Shown here: piece after piece, positions 1 through 7,043 of the stretch
Position numbering within the stretch: position 1 is the stretch's first letter
How the letters are laid out: each line of letters starts with the position of its first letter
Source of the DNA: DQWO01 sp964478545
GTDB taxonomy: Bacteria > Desulfobacterota > Anaeroferrophillalia > Anaeroferrophillales > Anaeroferrophillaceae
NCBI GenBank assembly: GCA_964478545.1
Contig: CAYZIS010000051.1
Location: 1-13,470 of the forward strand
Direction of reading: 5' to 3'
Length of the DNA: 13,470 nt
Position numbers and translations under genes: made by a program
Notes under the pieces: generated by a model
Told to the model about the DNA's origin: nothing
Seen by the model: only the letters and a program-made list of their open reading frames with translations
Databases searched by the model: none

Positions 1-1050
1 TGGTCGGTGGATCATGGGGTGAACCTCGCCAGGGTCTGTTCAGTTTCAGATCTTGATGCCTGCCGGACGGAATATGAATGTGCGAACGTTGGTGCCAACT
101 GGTATGGTGGCGGTTGTAATGCCGAGGTAGCGTGCATGGCAGATGATCTTTATCTTTGTGACGATGACCAGACAAGGTGTGCTAATTCAGGTTATTACTG
201 GTATGATGACCTGTGTAACGAGGAGGCCGCCTGTACGGTGGATGATTTTTATGTCTGTGACAGCCAGGCAAGGTGTGAAGGTTCAGGTTTTTACTGGGAC
301 GGTAATTCCTGTCTGGCTCAATCCCCTTGCAGCCGCGGGGTTCTCTCCACCTGTACCAGCCGGGAAGATTGTCGGGCCGGCGGTGGGTTCTGGTATAATG
401 ACGAGTGTCGGCAATCGATGCCGACGAGTTCGAGTAGTAGTGGTTCGTACAGCCCACCCTCGTCCAGCTCCTCCTCTTCATCGAGTTCTGGAGTAGCTTC
501 ATTCTCTGGTCTTGGAAGCCTTTTTGGAATGCAGACACCTTGTGGGCCGGATAATCCTGGTGTTTGTGACCAGGGGGCGTGTGAGGCCCTGGGTACCGAT
601 TACTGGTGGTATGGTGGTTGTCGTTCCGGACAGCAGATTGAGACCTATGATGACGGCAGGATTGCTGAAGCCCTGGTACGCCTGGGGGATGATGCCGATG
701 ACGGTACCATCTCTGCGGGAGAGGGGATGTCGATCCTTCTGGATGTTCCCGACGATGTGAGAAGCTATGCCCTGCTGGTTTTTCCCAATGGTGAGTATTA
801 CTTTCTCGATAATAATGATCTTATTACCAAACGGGTAGTGTCGGTTACCAGTGGTCAGTTACCGGTATCGGATAATCTCTGCTCGGTGCTGGAAGAAGTT
901 CCGGAGCTTACGGGAAAATGGTTGGTTGCCTTCCTGACCGTTCCCACCAGTGTCGGACAATTTCAGAGTTTAAATGATATTGTTGATTATCTGAATAGTG
1001 GTGGCGTATACCATTTTGGCAGCTATAGCGTCATGGTGGATTGCCAATAA
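1..1050 (+). CDS. Secreted Cys-rich repeat protein with polyserine linker (5' partial)
   Basis: The reading frame is open from base 1, so the gene begins upstream. The GTG at 7 is in frame but has no signal peptide after it and is probably internal. The protein shows four tandem units of about 32 residues, each with the spacing C-x7-C-x(4-6)-C-x(9-12)-C and an aromatic G-x-x-W/Y pair before the last Cys (for example SGYYWYDDLC). A Ser/Pro linker of about 22 residues follows, then a fifth unit, then a C-terminal domain of about 130 residues rich in beta-type sequence. Four Cys per unit suggest two disulfides, so an extracellular or periplasmic location is likely. Polyserine linkers are typical of modular surface or secreted proteins. 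I do not recognise the family and assign no function. An intrinsic terminator follows the stop. Confidence 0.8.
   Translation, partial: WSVDHGVNLARVCSVSDLDACRTEYECANVGANWYGGGCNAEVACMADDLYLCDDDQTRCANSGYYWYDDLCNEEAACTVDDFYVCDSQARCEGSGFYWDGNSCLAQSPCSRGVLSTCTSREDCRAGGGFWYNDECRQSMPTSSSSSGSYSPPSSSSSSSSSSGVASFSGLGSLFGMQTPCGPDNPGVCDQGACEALGTDYWWYGGCRSGQQIETYDDGRIAEALVRLGDDADDGTISAGEGMSILLDVPDDVRSYALLVFPNGEYYFLDNNDLITKRVVSVTSGQLPVSDNLCSVLEEVPELTGKWLVAFLTVPTSVGQFQSLNDIVDYLNSGGVYHFGSYSVMVDCQ
37..621 (+). repeat. Five Cys-rich protein repeat units
   Basis: Units begin with the first Cys codon at about 37, 133, 232, 328 and 541. The first four are tandem, about 96-99 bases apart, and end near 408. The fifth (541-621) is separated from them by the Ser-rich stretch at about 421-495. 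Units 2 and 3 are closest (ADDLYLC against VDDFYVC), which suggests duplication of one exon-like module within the gene. Confidence 0.75.
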
Positions 1051-1104
1051 AGGCCACGAACCCACACAGACAGACACAGACAATGTCAAGCCAGAGCCTG
1101 TTTC

Positions 1105-1145
1105 CAGGGGCGGTATGGTCAAATGACCACCGCCCCTGTTTTTTT
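1105..1145 (+). terminator. Rho-independent terminator of the Cys-rich gene
   Basis: A 10-bp stem, CAGGGGCGGT (1105-1114) with ACCGCCCCTG (1129-1138), is continued by GGTC/GACC (1117-1120 with 1125-1128) past a two-base bulge and closed by an AAAT loop. Seven T residues follow at 1139-1145. It lies 55 bases after the stop at 1050. Confidence 0.9.
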
Positions 1146-1186
1146 AATCTAATAGACACCCCTATTATATGATGTTCGCGTAAAAA

Positions 1187-1213
1187 TTGAATTTGCTGAT
1201 TTTCTGTTATAAT
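1187..1213 (+). promoter_or_regulatory. Probable promoter of hicBA (extended -10)
   Basis: A perfect TATAAT at 1208-1213 is preceded by TGT, giving an extended -10 (TGN-TATAAT). The best -35 is TTGAAT at 1187-1192 with a short 15-base spacer, which an extended -10 tolerates. Transcription would start near 1220, leaving a leader of about 110 bases before hicB. An imperfect inverted repeat in that leader (CTTGAAGC at 1261-1268 with GCCTCAAG at 1283-1290) could be an operator, but it is only 7 of 8 bp. Confidence 0.5.
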
Positions 1214-1330
1214 GTTATGTAAAGTAAAACTTGTTCGAGACAGATATACATCCGAAATAGCTTGAAGCTGCTCAGGTTGCGGGCCTCAAGTCCGCATTAG
1301 ATATAAAGAGAGCAAATGGAGGTTTGGAAA

Positions 1331-1540
1331 ATGAAACGTTTTTTCACCCTTGAATATTGGCAGGATGATGATTGGTTTGTGGGTAAATTAAAGGAAATAC
1401 CTGGAGTCTTTAGCCAAGGGGAAACTTTGGAAGATTTAAAGTTGAATATAATAGATGCCTACCATATGATGTTGGAATCTTCCGATTTGGATGTGGAACA
1501 TCCTCAATCTGCTTATGTAGAGCTTGGAGTGGAGGTGTGA
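1331..1540 (+). CDS. hicB: HicB-type antitoxin, short form
   Basis: HicB proteins bind and neutralise the HicA mRNA interferase. The 69-residue sequence has the HicB core: an N-terminal strand FFTLEYW, then DDWFVGKLKEIPGVFSQGET, a signature of the partial RNase H fold, then a helix (EDLKLNIIDAYHMML). It stops after this core and has no C-terminal helix-turn-helix or ribbon-helix-helix domain, as in other short HicB proteins. I chose ATG 1331 because GGAGG at 1318-1322 sits 8 bases before it; the ATG at 1316 overlaps that ribosome-binding site. The gene overlaps hicA by four bases (GTGA). Confidence 0.85.
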   Translation: MKRFFTLEYWQDDDWFVGKLKEIPGVFSQGETLEDLKLNIIDAYHMMLESSDLDVEHPQSAYVELGVEV

Positions 1541-1716
1541 AACGCAACCTTCTTTTAAAACAGATTGCCAGGGAAGGATGTTATTTGAAACGACATGGTA
1601 GCAGACATGATATTTATGCAAATTCTGTTACCGGAAAACAAGCACCTATTCCAAGACATCCAGAAATTAAAGAATCACTTGTGCGTTTAATCCGTAAACA
1701 ACTTGGGCTGAAATAA
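1537..1716 (+). CDS. hicA: HicA-type mRNA interferase toxin (59 aa)
   Basis: HicA toxins are small double-stranded-RNA-binding-fold proteins that cleave mRNA using one catalytic His. This frame starts at GTG 1537, overlapping the hicB stop, with GGAG at 1526-1529 seven bases upstream. It reads a basic helix (KRNLLLKQIAREG), then YLKRHGSRHDIYAN, then APIPRHPEIKESL and a final helix (VRLIRKQLGLK). The His of GSRHDIY matches the catalytic position, and the PIPRHPEI segment is a family hallmark. The length of 59 residues is normal for HicA but below common gene-calling cut-offs. No frameshift or missing part is visible, so the toxin looks intact. Confidence 0.87.
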   Translation: MKRNLLLKQIAREGCYLKRHGSRHDIYANSVTGKQAPIPRHPEIKESLVRLIRKQLGLK

Positions 1717-1736
1717 TAAAGTATCCCGGGCCAACG

Positions 1737-3782
1737 TTAAAACCGCCAGCCGAATTCAGCTGCCAGAGAGAAGGGCCAGCCGTCCACCGAACCGTAGCGT
1801 CCTGCCTGGTCATAGCTGCGATTCAGCAGGTTGCGGGCCTGCAGGGTCAGGGTGCTGCCGGGAAGTAGAACATCCTTTACTTGCAGTGACAGGTTAAGCA
1901 GCAGGGGCTGCTGGTATGTTTTGCTGGTCGTATTATGGTCGTAGCTGTGGCGGTGACGGCCGGCATAGTTAAGGCTGGTATGGATGGTTGCCTTTGGATG
2001 TGGCTGCCAGATGGTGCCCGCCTGTAATGTCCATCGGGGTCCGTCGTCGAAGGGCTGTTCCCAGGTTTCGTAGATGTGTACCAGCGAGCCGTCCTGGCGT
2101 ACAAAGGTTCCCTTGAAAACCCGGTAGTCGAGATCTTCTCCCCAGTATCGGTGGACGCTGGCATTGCCGGTAAGCCGCAAAGTCGAGCTCAGGCGAATGG
2201 CGGTTTCCAGTTCCAGACCGGCCATGTTTTGCTGTGATGGTGAGGAAAGGCCGCCATAAGGATCATTCTGAATGTGATCATCCAGCCGATTGTAATAGAG
2301 GGTCAGGGCGGCGTGGGTCTCATTATCGGTTTTCCAGGCCAGCTGCAGGCTGGTGGTGGTGATTCGTTCCGGATCATCAATGTCATTTTCAAATATCTGG
2401 CTGGGATAGGGACTGCGATAGGCTGTTCCCCCCACCGCCTTGAGCCGCCATTGTTCATTGATCATCCAGTTGGCTCCCAGGCTGTAGCTTAAGGTCTGCT
2501 GGTAACGGTTGTGATCATCCAGCCGCATCCCCAGCCAGCAATCCACCGCCCCCAGACGCTGGCGGTACTGGGCGTAGGTGGACCATAAAGTAGTATTGTA
2601 GTCCGCTTCTTCAATGGAGGGAATGTAGATATCATTCTCCGGCTTGAGAAAATCAGGCAGGAAGCCGCCATTGATCAGGGCGTCACTGACCCGATTTTCC
2701 CGTACTGAGGTCCCCAGGGTGAGAAAGCCGGTTTTACCCAGCCGTTGATCCCACATCAGCTCCCCGTGATAGATGGAATTTTTCTGCTCCCGCTCCAGGT
2801 CCACATCCGTTTCCCGGTAGCGTACCTTCTGATAGTAGCCGCTTAACGACAGGTGGCCGGCGCCGATGGTGTGGCTTAAGGTCGCCTTGATGAAGGAAAC
2901 CGGGGTTTCCCGTTTTCCTTCCCAGTTGAGGCTGCTTTCCAGTTCACTCAGGGTGTAGCGGCGCTCAAAATCAGAAAAACGTCCCGACAGGGTAAGCCAG
3001 TCACCCAGGTGGGCGTTGGCGGTGGCTTCCAGGTAGCGGGATGGTGAAACATTTCCGCTTTTGAGCGGCAAATCAGGAGTGGTAACTGATTTCTGGCCGT
3101 GTAAACGGGGATCGTAATAGCTTTCTTCGCTGCCGGTTAGGGAAGCGAAAAAATCCCAGCTGGTGCCGGCCATCCCCAAAGCACCATAGCCGCCCAGGAG
3201 ATCGTCAGTACCGGCAATGCCTTTGATCTCACCCCGGCTGAATTCACGACCGCTGAGGGGGACGACGTTGACAATGCCGGCAAAAGCGTCCGGACCCCAG
3301 AGCACCGAACCCGGACCGCGAATAATCTCGACGTGCTTGATATTGTTAAGGGAGAGTTCCCGGTCGAGGGGGTGCAAGTTTTTATCCACTTCCATGGTCA
3401 AGGGGACGCCGTCATAGAGGATAAGCAGGCTTTCGGGAATACCCCGCAGATAAGGAACAGTACCCTCCGCTCCGGGGGCCATGAAAAAACCGGGTTGATC
3501 GGTCAATAGTTCCGATAACGTGTGATAACCATGCTCGGCAATCTGTTGGCGGGTGACGATGTTGACCACGGCCGGCGCCGCGGCTGGTGATTCAGGGCGT
3601 CGGGAGGCGGCGGTGACCACGGCCAGGGGCTCGCCGATGAACATCAGCATGGTTTCGTCTGGTGATAATATTTTCGCGGTGGCCATCGGTGTCAAGCCGA
3701 AGCCGGTAAGGCTCAAAACTGTGCATAAAAACAGCAGCAGTGTTTGTAATTGATTGCGGGATGGTGTTTGTCCCTGGCTCAA
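1737..3782 (-). CDS. TonB-dependent outer-membrane receptor
   Basis: It should import a ligand across the outer membrane using TonB energy. I chose the TTG at 3782 (681 aa): AGGGAGG at 3797-3791 lies 8 bases upstream, and the protein then opens with a normal signal peptide (polar start, LQTLLLFLCTVLSLTGFGL, cleavage after ATA near residue 36). In-frame starts at 3800 (ATG) and 3833 (TTG) have no ribosome-binding site. The plug spans about 60-180, with ESLLILYDGVPL, HVEIIRGPGSVLWGPDAFAG and IVNVV. The rest is a beta-barrel ending in the expected Phe (EFGWRF). An ETMLMF-GEPLAVVTAASRRP stretch precedes the plug. The substrate (iron complex, cobalamin or other) cannot be read from the sequence. 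It lies downstream of the NtrC-type regulator and converges on hicA without a clear terminator between them. Confidence 0.93.
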   Translation of the reverse strand: MSQGQTPSRNQLQTLLLFLCTVLSLTGFGLTPMATAKILSPDETMLMFIGEPLAVVTAASRRPESPAAAPAVVNIVTRQQIAEHGYHTLSELLTDQPGFFMAPGAEGTVPYLRGIPESLLILYDGVPLTMEVDKNLHPLDRELSLNNIKHVEIIRGPGSVLWGPDAFAGIVNVVPLSGREFSRGEIKGIAGTDDLLGGYGALGMAGTSWDFFASLTGSEESYYDPRLHGQKSVTTPDLPLKSGNVSPSRYLEATANAHLGDWLTLSGRFSDFERRYTLSELESSLNWEGKRETPVSFIKATLSHTIGAGHLSLSGYYQKVRYRETDVDLEREQKNSIYHGELMWDQRLGKTGFLTLGTSVRENRVSDALINGGFLPDFLKPENDIYIPSIEEADYNTTLWSTYAQYRQRLGAVDCWLGMRLDDHNRYQQTLSYSLGANWMINEQWRLKAVGGTAYRSPYPSQIFENDIDDPERITTTSLQLAWKTDNETHAALTLYYNRLDDHIQNDPYGGLSSPSQQNMAGLELETAIRLSSTLRLTGNASVHRYWGEDLDYRVFKGTFVRQDGSLVHIYETWEQPFDDGPRWTLQAGTIWQPHPKATIHTSLNYAGRHRHSYDHNTTSKTYQQPLLLNLSLQVKDVLLPGSTLTLQARNLLNRSYDQAGRYGSVDGWPFSLAAEFGWRF

Positions 3783-3870
3783 TAGACTATCCTCCCTCAT
3801 GTGCTGGTAGTTATTTTTTTCTATGCTTTTCAATTCAGGAGGGAACAGACTTATGATCTATCCCCGAGTA

Positions 3871-3899
3871 AATATACGACTAACTCTAAAAATAACCAA
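3871..3899 (-). promoter_or_regulatory. Possible promoter of the TonB receptor gene
   Basis: On the minus strand TTGGTT (3899-3894) and TATATT (3876-3871) are separated by 17 bases. The -10 is good (5 of 6) and the -35 is poor (3 of 6). Transcription would begin near 3864, giving a leader of about 80 bases. I see no cobalamin riboswitch or other known leader element in it. Confidence 0.35.
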
Positions 3900-3902
3900 C
3901 TG

Positions 3903-3980
3903 GAAAATAGGGGGACACCATACTTAATTCAATTATGAATTATGATGTCCTTCCTGTTTTTATGATGTCCCCCTATTTTC
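3903..3980. repeat. Palindromic repeat, GGGGGACAYCAT family, copy 1
   Basis: The 20-base ends, 3903-3922 and 3961-3980, are inverted repeats with one mismatch; both carry GAAAATAGGGGGACA on one strand or the other. Inside lie a second small inverted repeat (TAATTC 3925-3930, GAATTA 3937-3942) and a direct repeat TATGATGTCC (3941-3950 and 3961-3970). The A-rich and T-rich ends around a G/C stem would let it act as a terminator in either direction between the regulator gene and the receptor gene. The layout resembles REP-like elements moved by Y1 transposases; that link is inference. Confidence 0.75.
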
Positions 3981-3992
3981 AACCTTCTACCT

Positions 3993-5357
3993 TTAACTTT
4001 CTTCAACCAGTTTCAACAGGGTTCTGAATTTTGCTCGGGTTAAGCCTAAAAGTCGGGACGCGGCACTCTGGTTGCCGGCGGTTCGCTCCAGCGCCTGGTG
4101 TACCAGGCGTTTTTGGACGGTTTCAAAATGAATGCCGCCAGTTGGCAACTGGAACTGGTCAGTACAATCATCGGCGTTGACGAGCGTTGGCTGCAGAAAC
4201 TTCAGGTCATCGGAATTGACCGGCAGCTGACCGGCTTTTAAAATCATGACTCTTTCCATGGCATTCTCCAGTTCCCGAACATTACCCGGCCAGGGATAGT
4301 TTTGCAGGACTTGAACTGCTCCTGGAGTGATAATTTCAGCATGTACTTCACTCAGCCCCCCCCATTGTTTGATAAAATAGGTTGACAGGGCGGTAATGGC
4401 TTCCATTCTTTCCCTCAAAGGGGGAACCTGAAGGGGAAAAACAGCGATGCGATAATAGAGATCCTGGCGAAAACGCCCCTTGGCCACCAGTTTTTCCAGG
4501 TCCTGGTTAGTGGCGCAGATCAGCCGGATATCAACGCTGATATCCTGGTTCCCGCCGACCCGCTGAATGATTCGTTCCTGAATAACCCGCAGGAGTTTGA
4601 CCTGGGCTTCCAGTGAAAGTTCCCCGATTTCATCAAGGAAAAGGGTTCCCTGTTCGGCAAACTCAAATTTACCTATCTTTCGGGCGTTGGCACTGGTAAA
4701 TGCCCCTTTTTCATGACCGAAAAGTTCAGATTCCACGAGTTGTGGGGATATGGCGGCACAGTTGAGAGTGACAAACCTCTTCTCTCTTCGATTACTGGCA
4801 TTATGGATGCGTTTGGCAATGATTTCCTTTCCGGTTCCGGATTCACCGGTGATCAGTACCGTGGCTTCACTGGGAGCCACCCGGGCCACCAGGTTTTCCA
4901 GCTGTCGCATGGCGGCGGAAAAAAAGACTCCCTCTTCATTATCCGTATTGTTTTGTTTGACGAGCTGACGAAGATGAACATTTTCACTCAACAGTCGTCC
5001 CATGCCCAGCGCCCTTTCAACGGCCAAGTGTACCTGTTCCTCCTCAAAGGGTTTTACCAGGTAGTCGGCCGCTCCCAGGCGCAGGGCTTCAACCGCAGAT
5101 TCCAGGGTAGCAAAGGCAGTGATGAAGACCACGGGGCAGCCTATGTTCTGGGCCTTTATTTCCCGCAACAAACCCCGGCCATCCAAACCATCCATGCGGA
5201 TATCGGTGATCACCAGGTCATAGGTATCTTTATCAAGCTGTTCCAAGGCTTCCAGGCCATTTCCTGCTTCACCGATTGTATGATTTTTGACCTCCAACAT
5301 CAAACGAAGAATCATTCGCACCCGTTCTTCGTCATCAACAATCAGTATCTTAGCCAT
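3993..5357 (-). CDS. NtrC-family sigma54-dependent response regulator
   Basis: A cytoplasmic transcription activator in three parts. The receiver (1-120) has the acidic pair D8-D9, phospho-acceptor D52 (LVITDIRM), T80 and K102. The AAA+ domain (about 145-375) has Walker A GESGTGKE (171-178), Walker B GTLFLDE (237-243) and the arginine region FRQDLYYRI. A Fis-type helix-turn-helix ends the protein (NQSAASRLLGLTRAKFRTLL). The sigma54-contact loop at 218-223 reads GAFTSA instead of the usual GAFTGA. At 454 residues the protein is full length. The ATG at 5357 has only a weak Shine-Dalgarno (GTAGAAG). The probable partner is the histidine kinase just upstream at 5652-7043. I found no -24/-12 promoter in the window, so its targets may lie elsewhere. 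Confidence 0.95.
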   Translation of the reverse strand: MAKILIVDDEERVRMILRLMLEVKNHTIGEAGNGLEALEQLDKDTYDLVITDIRMDGLDGRGLLREIKAQNIGCPVVFITAFATLESAVEALRLGAADYLVKPFEEEQVHLAVERALGMGRLLSENVHLRQLVKQNNTDNEEGVFFSAAMRQLENLVARVAPSEATVLITGESGTGKEIIAKRIHNASNRREKRFVTLNCAAISPQLVESELFGHEKGAFTSANARKIGKFEFAEQGTLFLDEIGELSLEAQVKLLRVIQERIIQRVGGNQDISVDIRLICATNQDLEKLVAKGRFRQDLYYRIAVFPLQVPPLRERMEAITALSTYFIKQWGGLSEVHAEIITPGAVQVLQNYPWPGNVRELENAMERVMILKAGQLPVNSDDLKFLQPTLVNADDCTDQFQLPTGGIHFETVQKRLVHQALERTAGNQSAASRLLGLTRAKFRTLLKLVEES

Positions 5358-5455
5358 ATATCTTCTACTTTCTCTTTTTGTAAATATTCGGCTACGTAAA
5401 AAAACACTATCTGACAGCGGGCAATTAAGCTGGTTCGCTTCGCCCTGCTTCGCGA

Positions 5456-5536
5456 GGGGTCACATCTTGACAAAGGCTATTGAAAATCACCAATAAAAGC
5501 AGATATCACGAAACGCCTTCGTCAAGAAATGACCCC
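5456..5536. repeat. Palindromic repeat, GGGGTCA family, imperfect copy
   Basis: The ends 5456-5477 and 5515-5536 form a 22-base inverted repeat with 19 matches, enclosing 37 bases. The left arm reads GGGGTCACATCTTGACAAAG, close to the arm of the perfect element at 11962-12033 (GGGGTCAAATCTT then CTTGACAAA). With the neighbouring element it fills most of the 294-base gap between the kinase and the regulator genes. No gene is visible in this gap. Confidence 0.65.
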
Positions 5537-5550
5537 AATCCCGGTAGTTT

Positions 5551-5636
5551 GAAAACAATACCGAGGGGGGACATCATTTATTAATTCAATGACGGTATAT
5601 GATGTTCTCACTATTTTTATGGTGTCTCCCTATTTT
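5551..5636. repeat. Palindromic repeat, GGGGGACAYCAT family, copy 2
   Basis: GGGGGGACATCAT (5565-5577) pairs with ATGGTGTCTCCC (5619-5630); the two imperfect positions are G-U wobbles in the plus-strand RNA. The order of parts matches copy 1 at 3903-3980: outer arm, TTAATTCAAT, then TATGATGT, then a T-run followed by TATGRTGTCYCCCTATTTT. The two copies have the same orientation and are clearly related. It ends 16 bases after the kinase stop on the minus strand and may serve as its terminator. Confidence 0.65.
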
Positions 5637-5651
5637 TCCAGCCACTAGCCA

Positions 5652-7043
5652 CTAACAAGGTATCCAGAAGCTGAAAACAGCACCGCCGTTCTTTTTGTTT
5701 GTCGCTCCAATCTTTCCGCCATGGGCTTGGATAATATCCTTGGTTATGGCCAACCCGAGGCCGGTACCCTTGGCTTTGGTGGTGAAAAAAGGGGTGAAAA
5801 TTTTTGCTAAGTTTTCCGGGGCGATGCCGGGACCGTTATCTTCAATGCAAAAATACCAGCGATCTTCTTCCCGGCCGCAGCTGATGATTACCGGTTGAGA
5901 TTTCGGGCTGACTTCCATGGTATTCCTGACCAGATTACCCATAGCCCGCTCCAGTAGCTGGACGTCGCAGGAGACCATACAAGGTTCAGCGGCAATGTGG
6001 GTTTCAATCTTGAGCTGCTGATCTTGCCCTGCTAATTCCATCCGTTTAACCAGATTACGAACCAGTTCTTCCATTTCCACCGGGGCAAGCGAAGGTGATT
6101 TTGGCCGGGCAAAGAGCAGGAAATCCTCCATGAGCCGATTTATCCGATTTATTTCTTCGTCAAGATATTGATAAAGAGTGGTCTTAGTTTTTTCATCACA
6201 TCCTTCTTTTTTGAGCAGATCAAGGCTGCCGCGGATGATGGCCAGGGGGTTTTTGACCTCATGGGCCATCATCAGGGAAAATTTACCAACTTCGGCCAGG
6301 GTTTGCTGCCGGTTCATTTCTTCGTACATCTGTCGCAATTCCTGGCGTTGCCGCTCGAGGGCTGTCAGCATTTCGTTGAAAGTGGTTGCCAGGATTCTGG
6401 TTTCATGAAATCTGCTTCCCTGGGCGCGGACATCCATTTTCCCCTGGGAAACCAGTTTTGAAACATCAACCAGGTTTTTAAGTGGCGTGGCAATCAAGCG
6501 GGCCATGAGCCAGTAAATAATGGCGGCAATAATAACCAGAGCGATACTGATCAGGAAAAACTGCAGGGCGATGGTATTTTTCAAATGTTCCAGGCTACTT
6601 AAAGAATAGTGCAATTCCACCCGGCCAACGGTTTCATATTGACCACTGTCTTCCAGCATCAAACCTTCATTGCGTAGCTGCAGGGAGTGAATCGGGGCTT
6701 TGATTTCGGCAATTTTTTCCCTATTCAGATCACTTTTTGTCACTCCGCTGGCCTTGGCCAGCACCTTGTCGCCGGCATCGAATATGATGGCTGTCTTGAC
6801 ATATTTTTGTGACAACATAGTATGTGTCAGGCGTTCAAGCATGGTATGGTCATCAATCATGACGCCCAGTTCGGCATTGACAGCCATGTTGGCAGCCAGA
6901 AGCTTAAAGCTTTCATGAAACCCTCGGCTGAGGAAGCGATTGGTGAGCCGGAAGCCGGTAAAGCCCACGGCCAGGGAACTGAAGATAATCATGGCCAGGG
7001 CCACCAAGGTGAAGCGTGACTGGATGGAATCAGTGCGAATCAT
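5652..7043 (-). CDS. Membrane-bound sensor histidine kinase (CHASE8-like sensor, HAMP)
   Basis: It should autophosphorylate on H261 and pass the phosphate to the NtrC-type regulator. Order of parts: transmembrane segment 1 (about 11-34), a periplasmic sensor (35-157) with the AANMAVNAELGVMIDDH pattern of CHASE8-like domains, transmembrane segment 2 (158-182), HAMP (183-238), a coiled stretch (229-248), the HisKA H-box MMAHEVKNPLA (258-268) and a HATPase domain. That domain shows the N-box (N370, N374), DNGPGI (402-407), the F-box FTPFFTTK and GTGLGLAI (425-432). All catalytic motifs are present, although the N-box reads NTMEV where NAxEA is usual. The start ATG overlaps the stop of the binding-protein gene (ATGA), so the two are translationally coupled. 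Confidence 0.95.
   Translation of the reverse strand: MIRTDSIQSRFTLVALAMIIFSSLAVGFTGFRLTNRFLSRGFHESFKLLAANMAVNAELGVMIDDHTMLERLTHTMLSQKYVKTAIIFDAGDKVLAKASGVTKSDLNREKIAEIKAPIHSLQLRNEGLMLEDSGQYETVGRVELHYSLSSLEHLKNTIALQFFLISIALVIIAAIIYWLMARLIATPLKNLVDVSKLVSQGKMDVRAQGSRFHETRILATTFNEMLTALERQRQELRQMYEEMNRQQTLAEVGKFSLMMAHEVKNPLAIIRGSLDLLKKEGCDEKTKTTLYQYLDEEINRINRLMEDFLLFARPKSPSLAPVEMEELVRNLVKRMELAGQDQQLKIETHIAAEPCMVSCDVQLLERAMGNLVRNTMEVSPKSQPVIISCGREEDRWYFCIEDNGPGIAPENLAKIFTPFFTTKAKGTGLGLAITKDIIQAHGGKIGATNKKNGGAVFSFWIPC

Noticed and set aside
7..9. GTG 7 as the true start of the Cys-rich protein
   Set aside because: No signal peptide follows and the frame is open to base 1, so an upstream start is more likely.
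1151..1177. Third copy of the GGGGGACA palindrome family
   Set aside because: Only TATATGATGTTC (1166-1177, also at 5596-5607) and a nearby CACCCCTATT are shared; there are no paired arms, so it is at most a decayed remnant.
3783..3833. Longer N-terminus of the TonB receptor from TTG 3833 or ATG 3800
   Set aside because: Neither has a ribosome-binding site, and they would put a charged stretch before the signal peptide and place the strong AGGGAGG inside the gene.
4713..5399. 228-residue open frame on the plus strand
   Set aside because: It lies antisense to the response regulator, whose motifs are unmistakable; the composition is that of a shadow frame.
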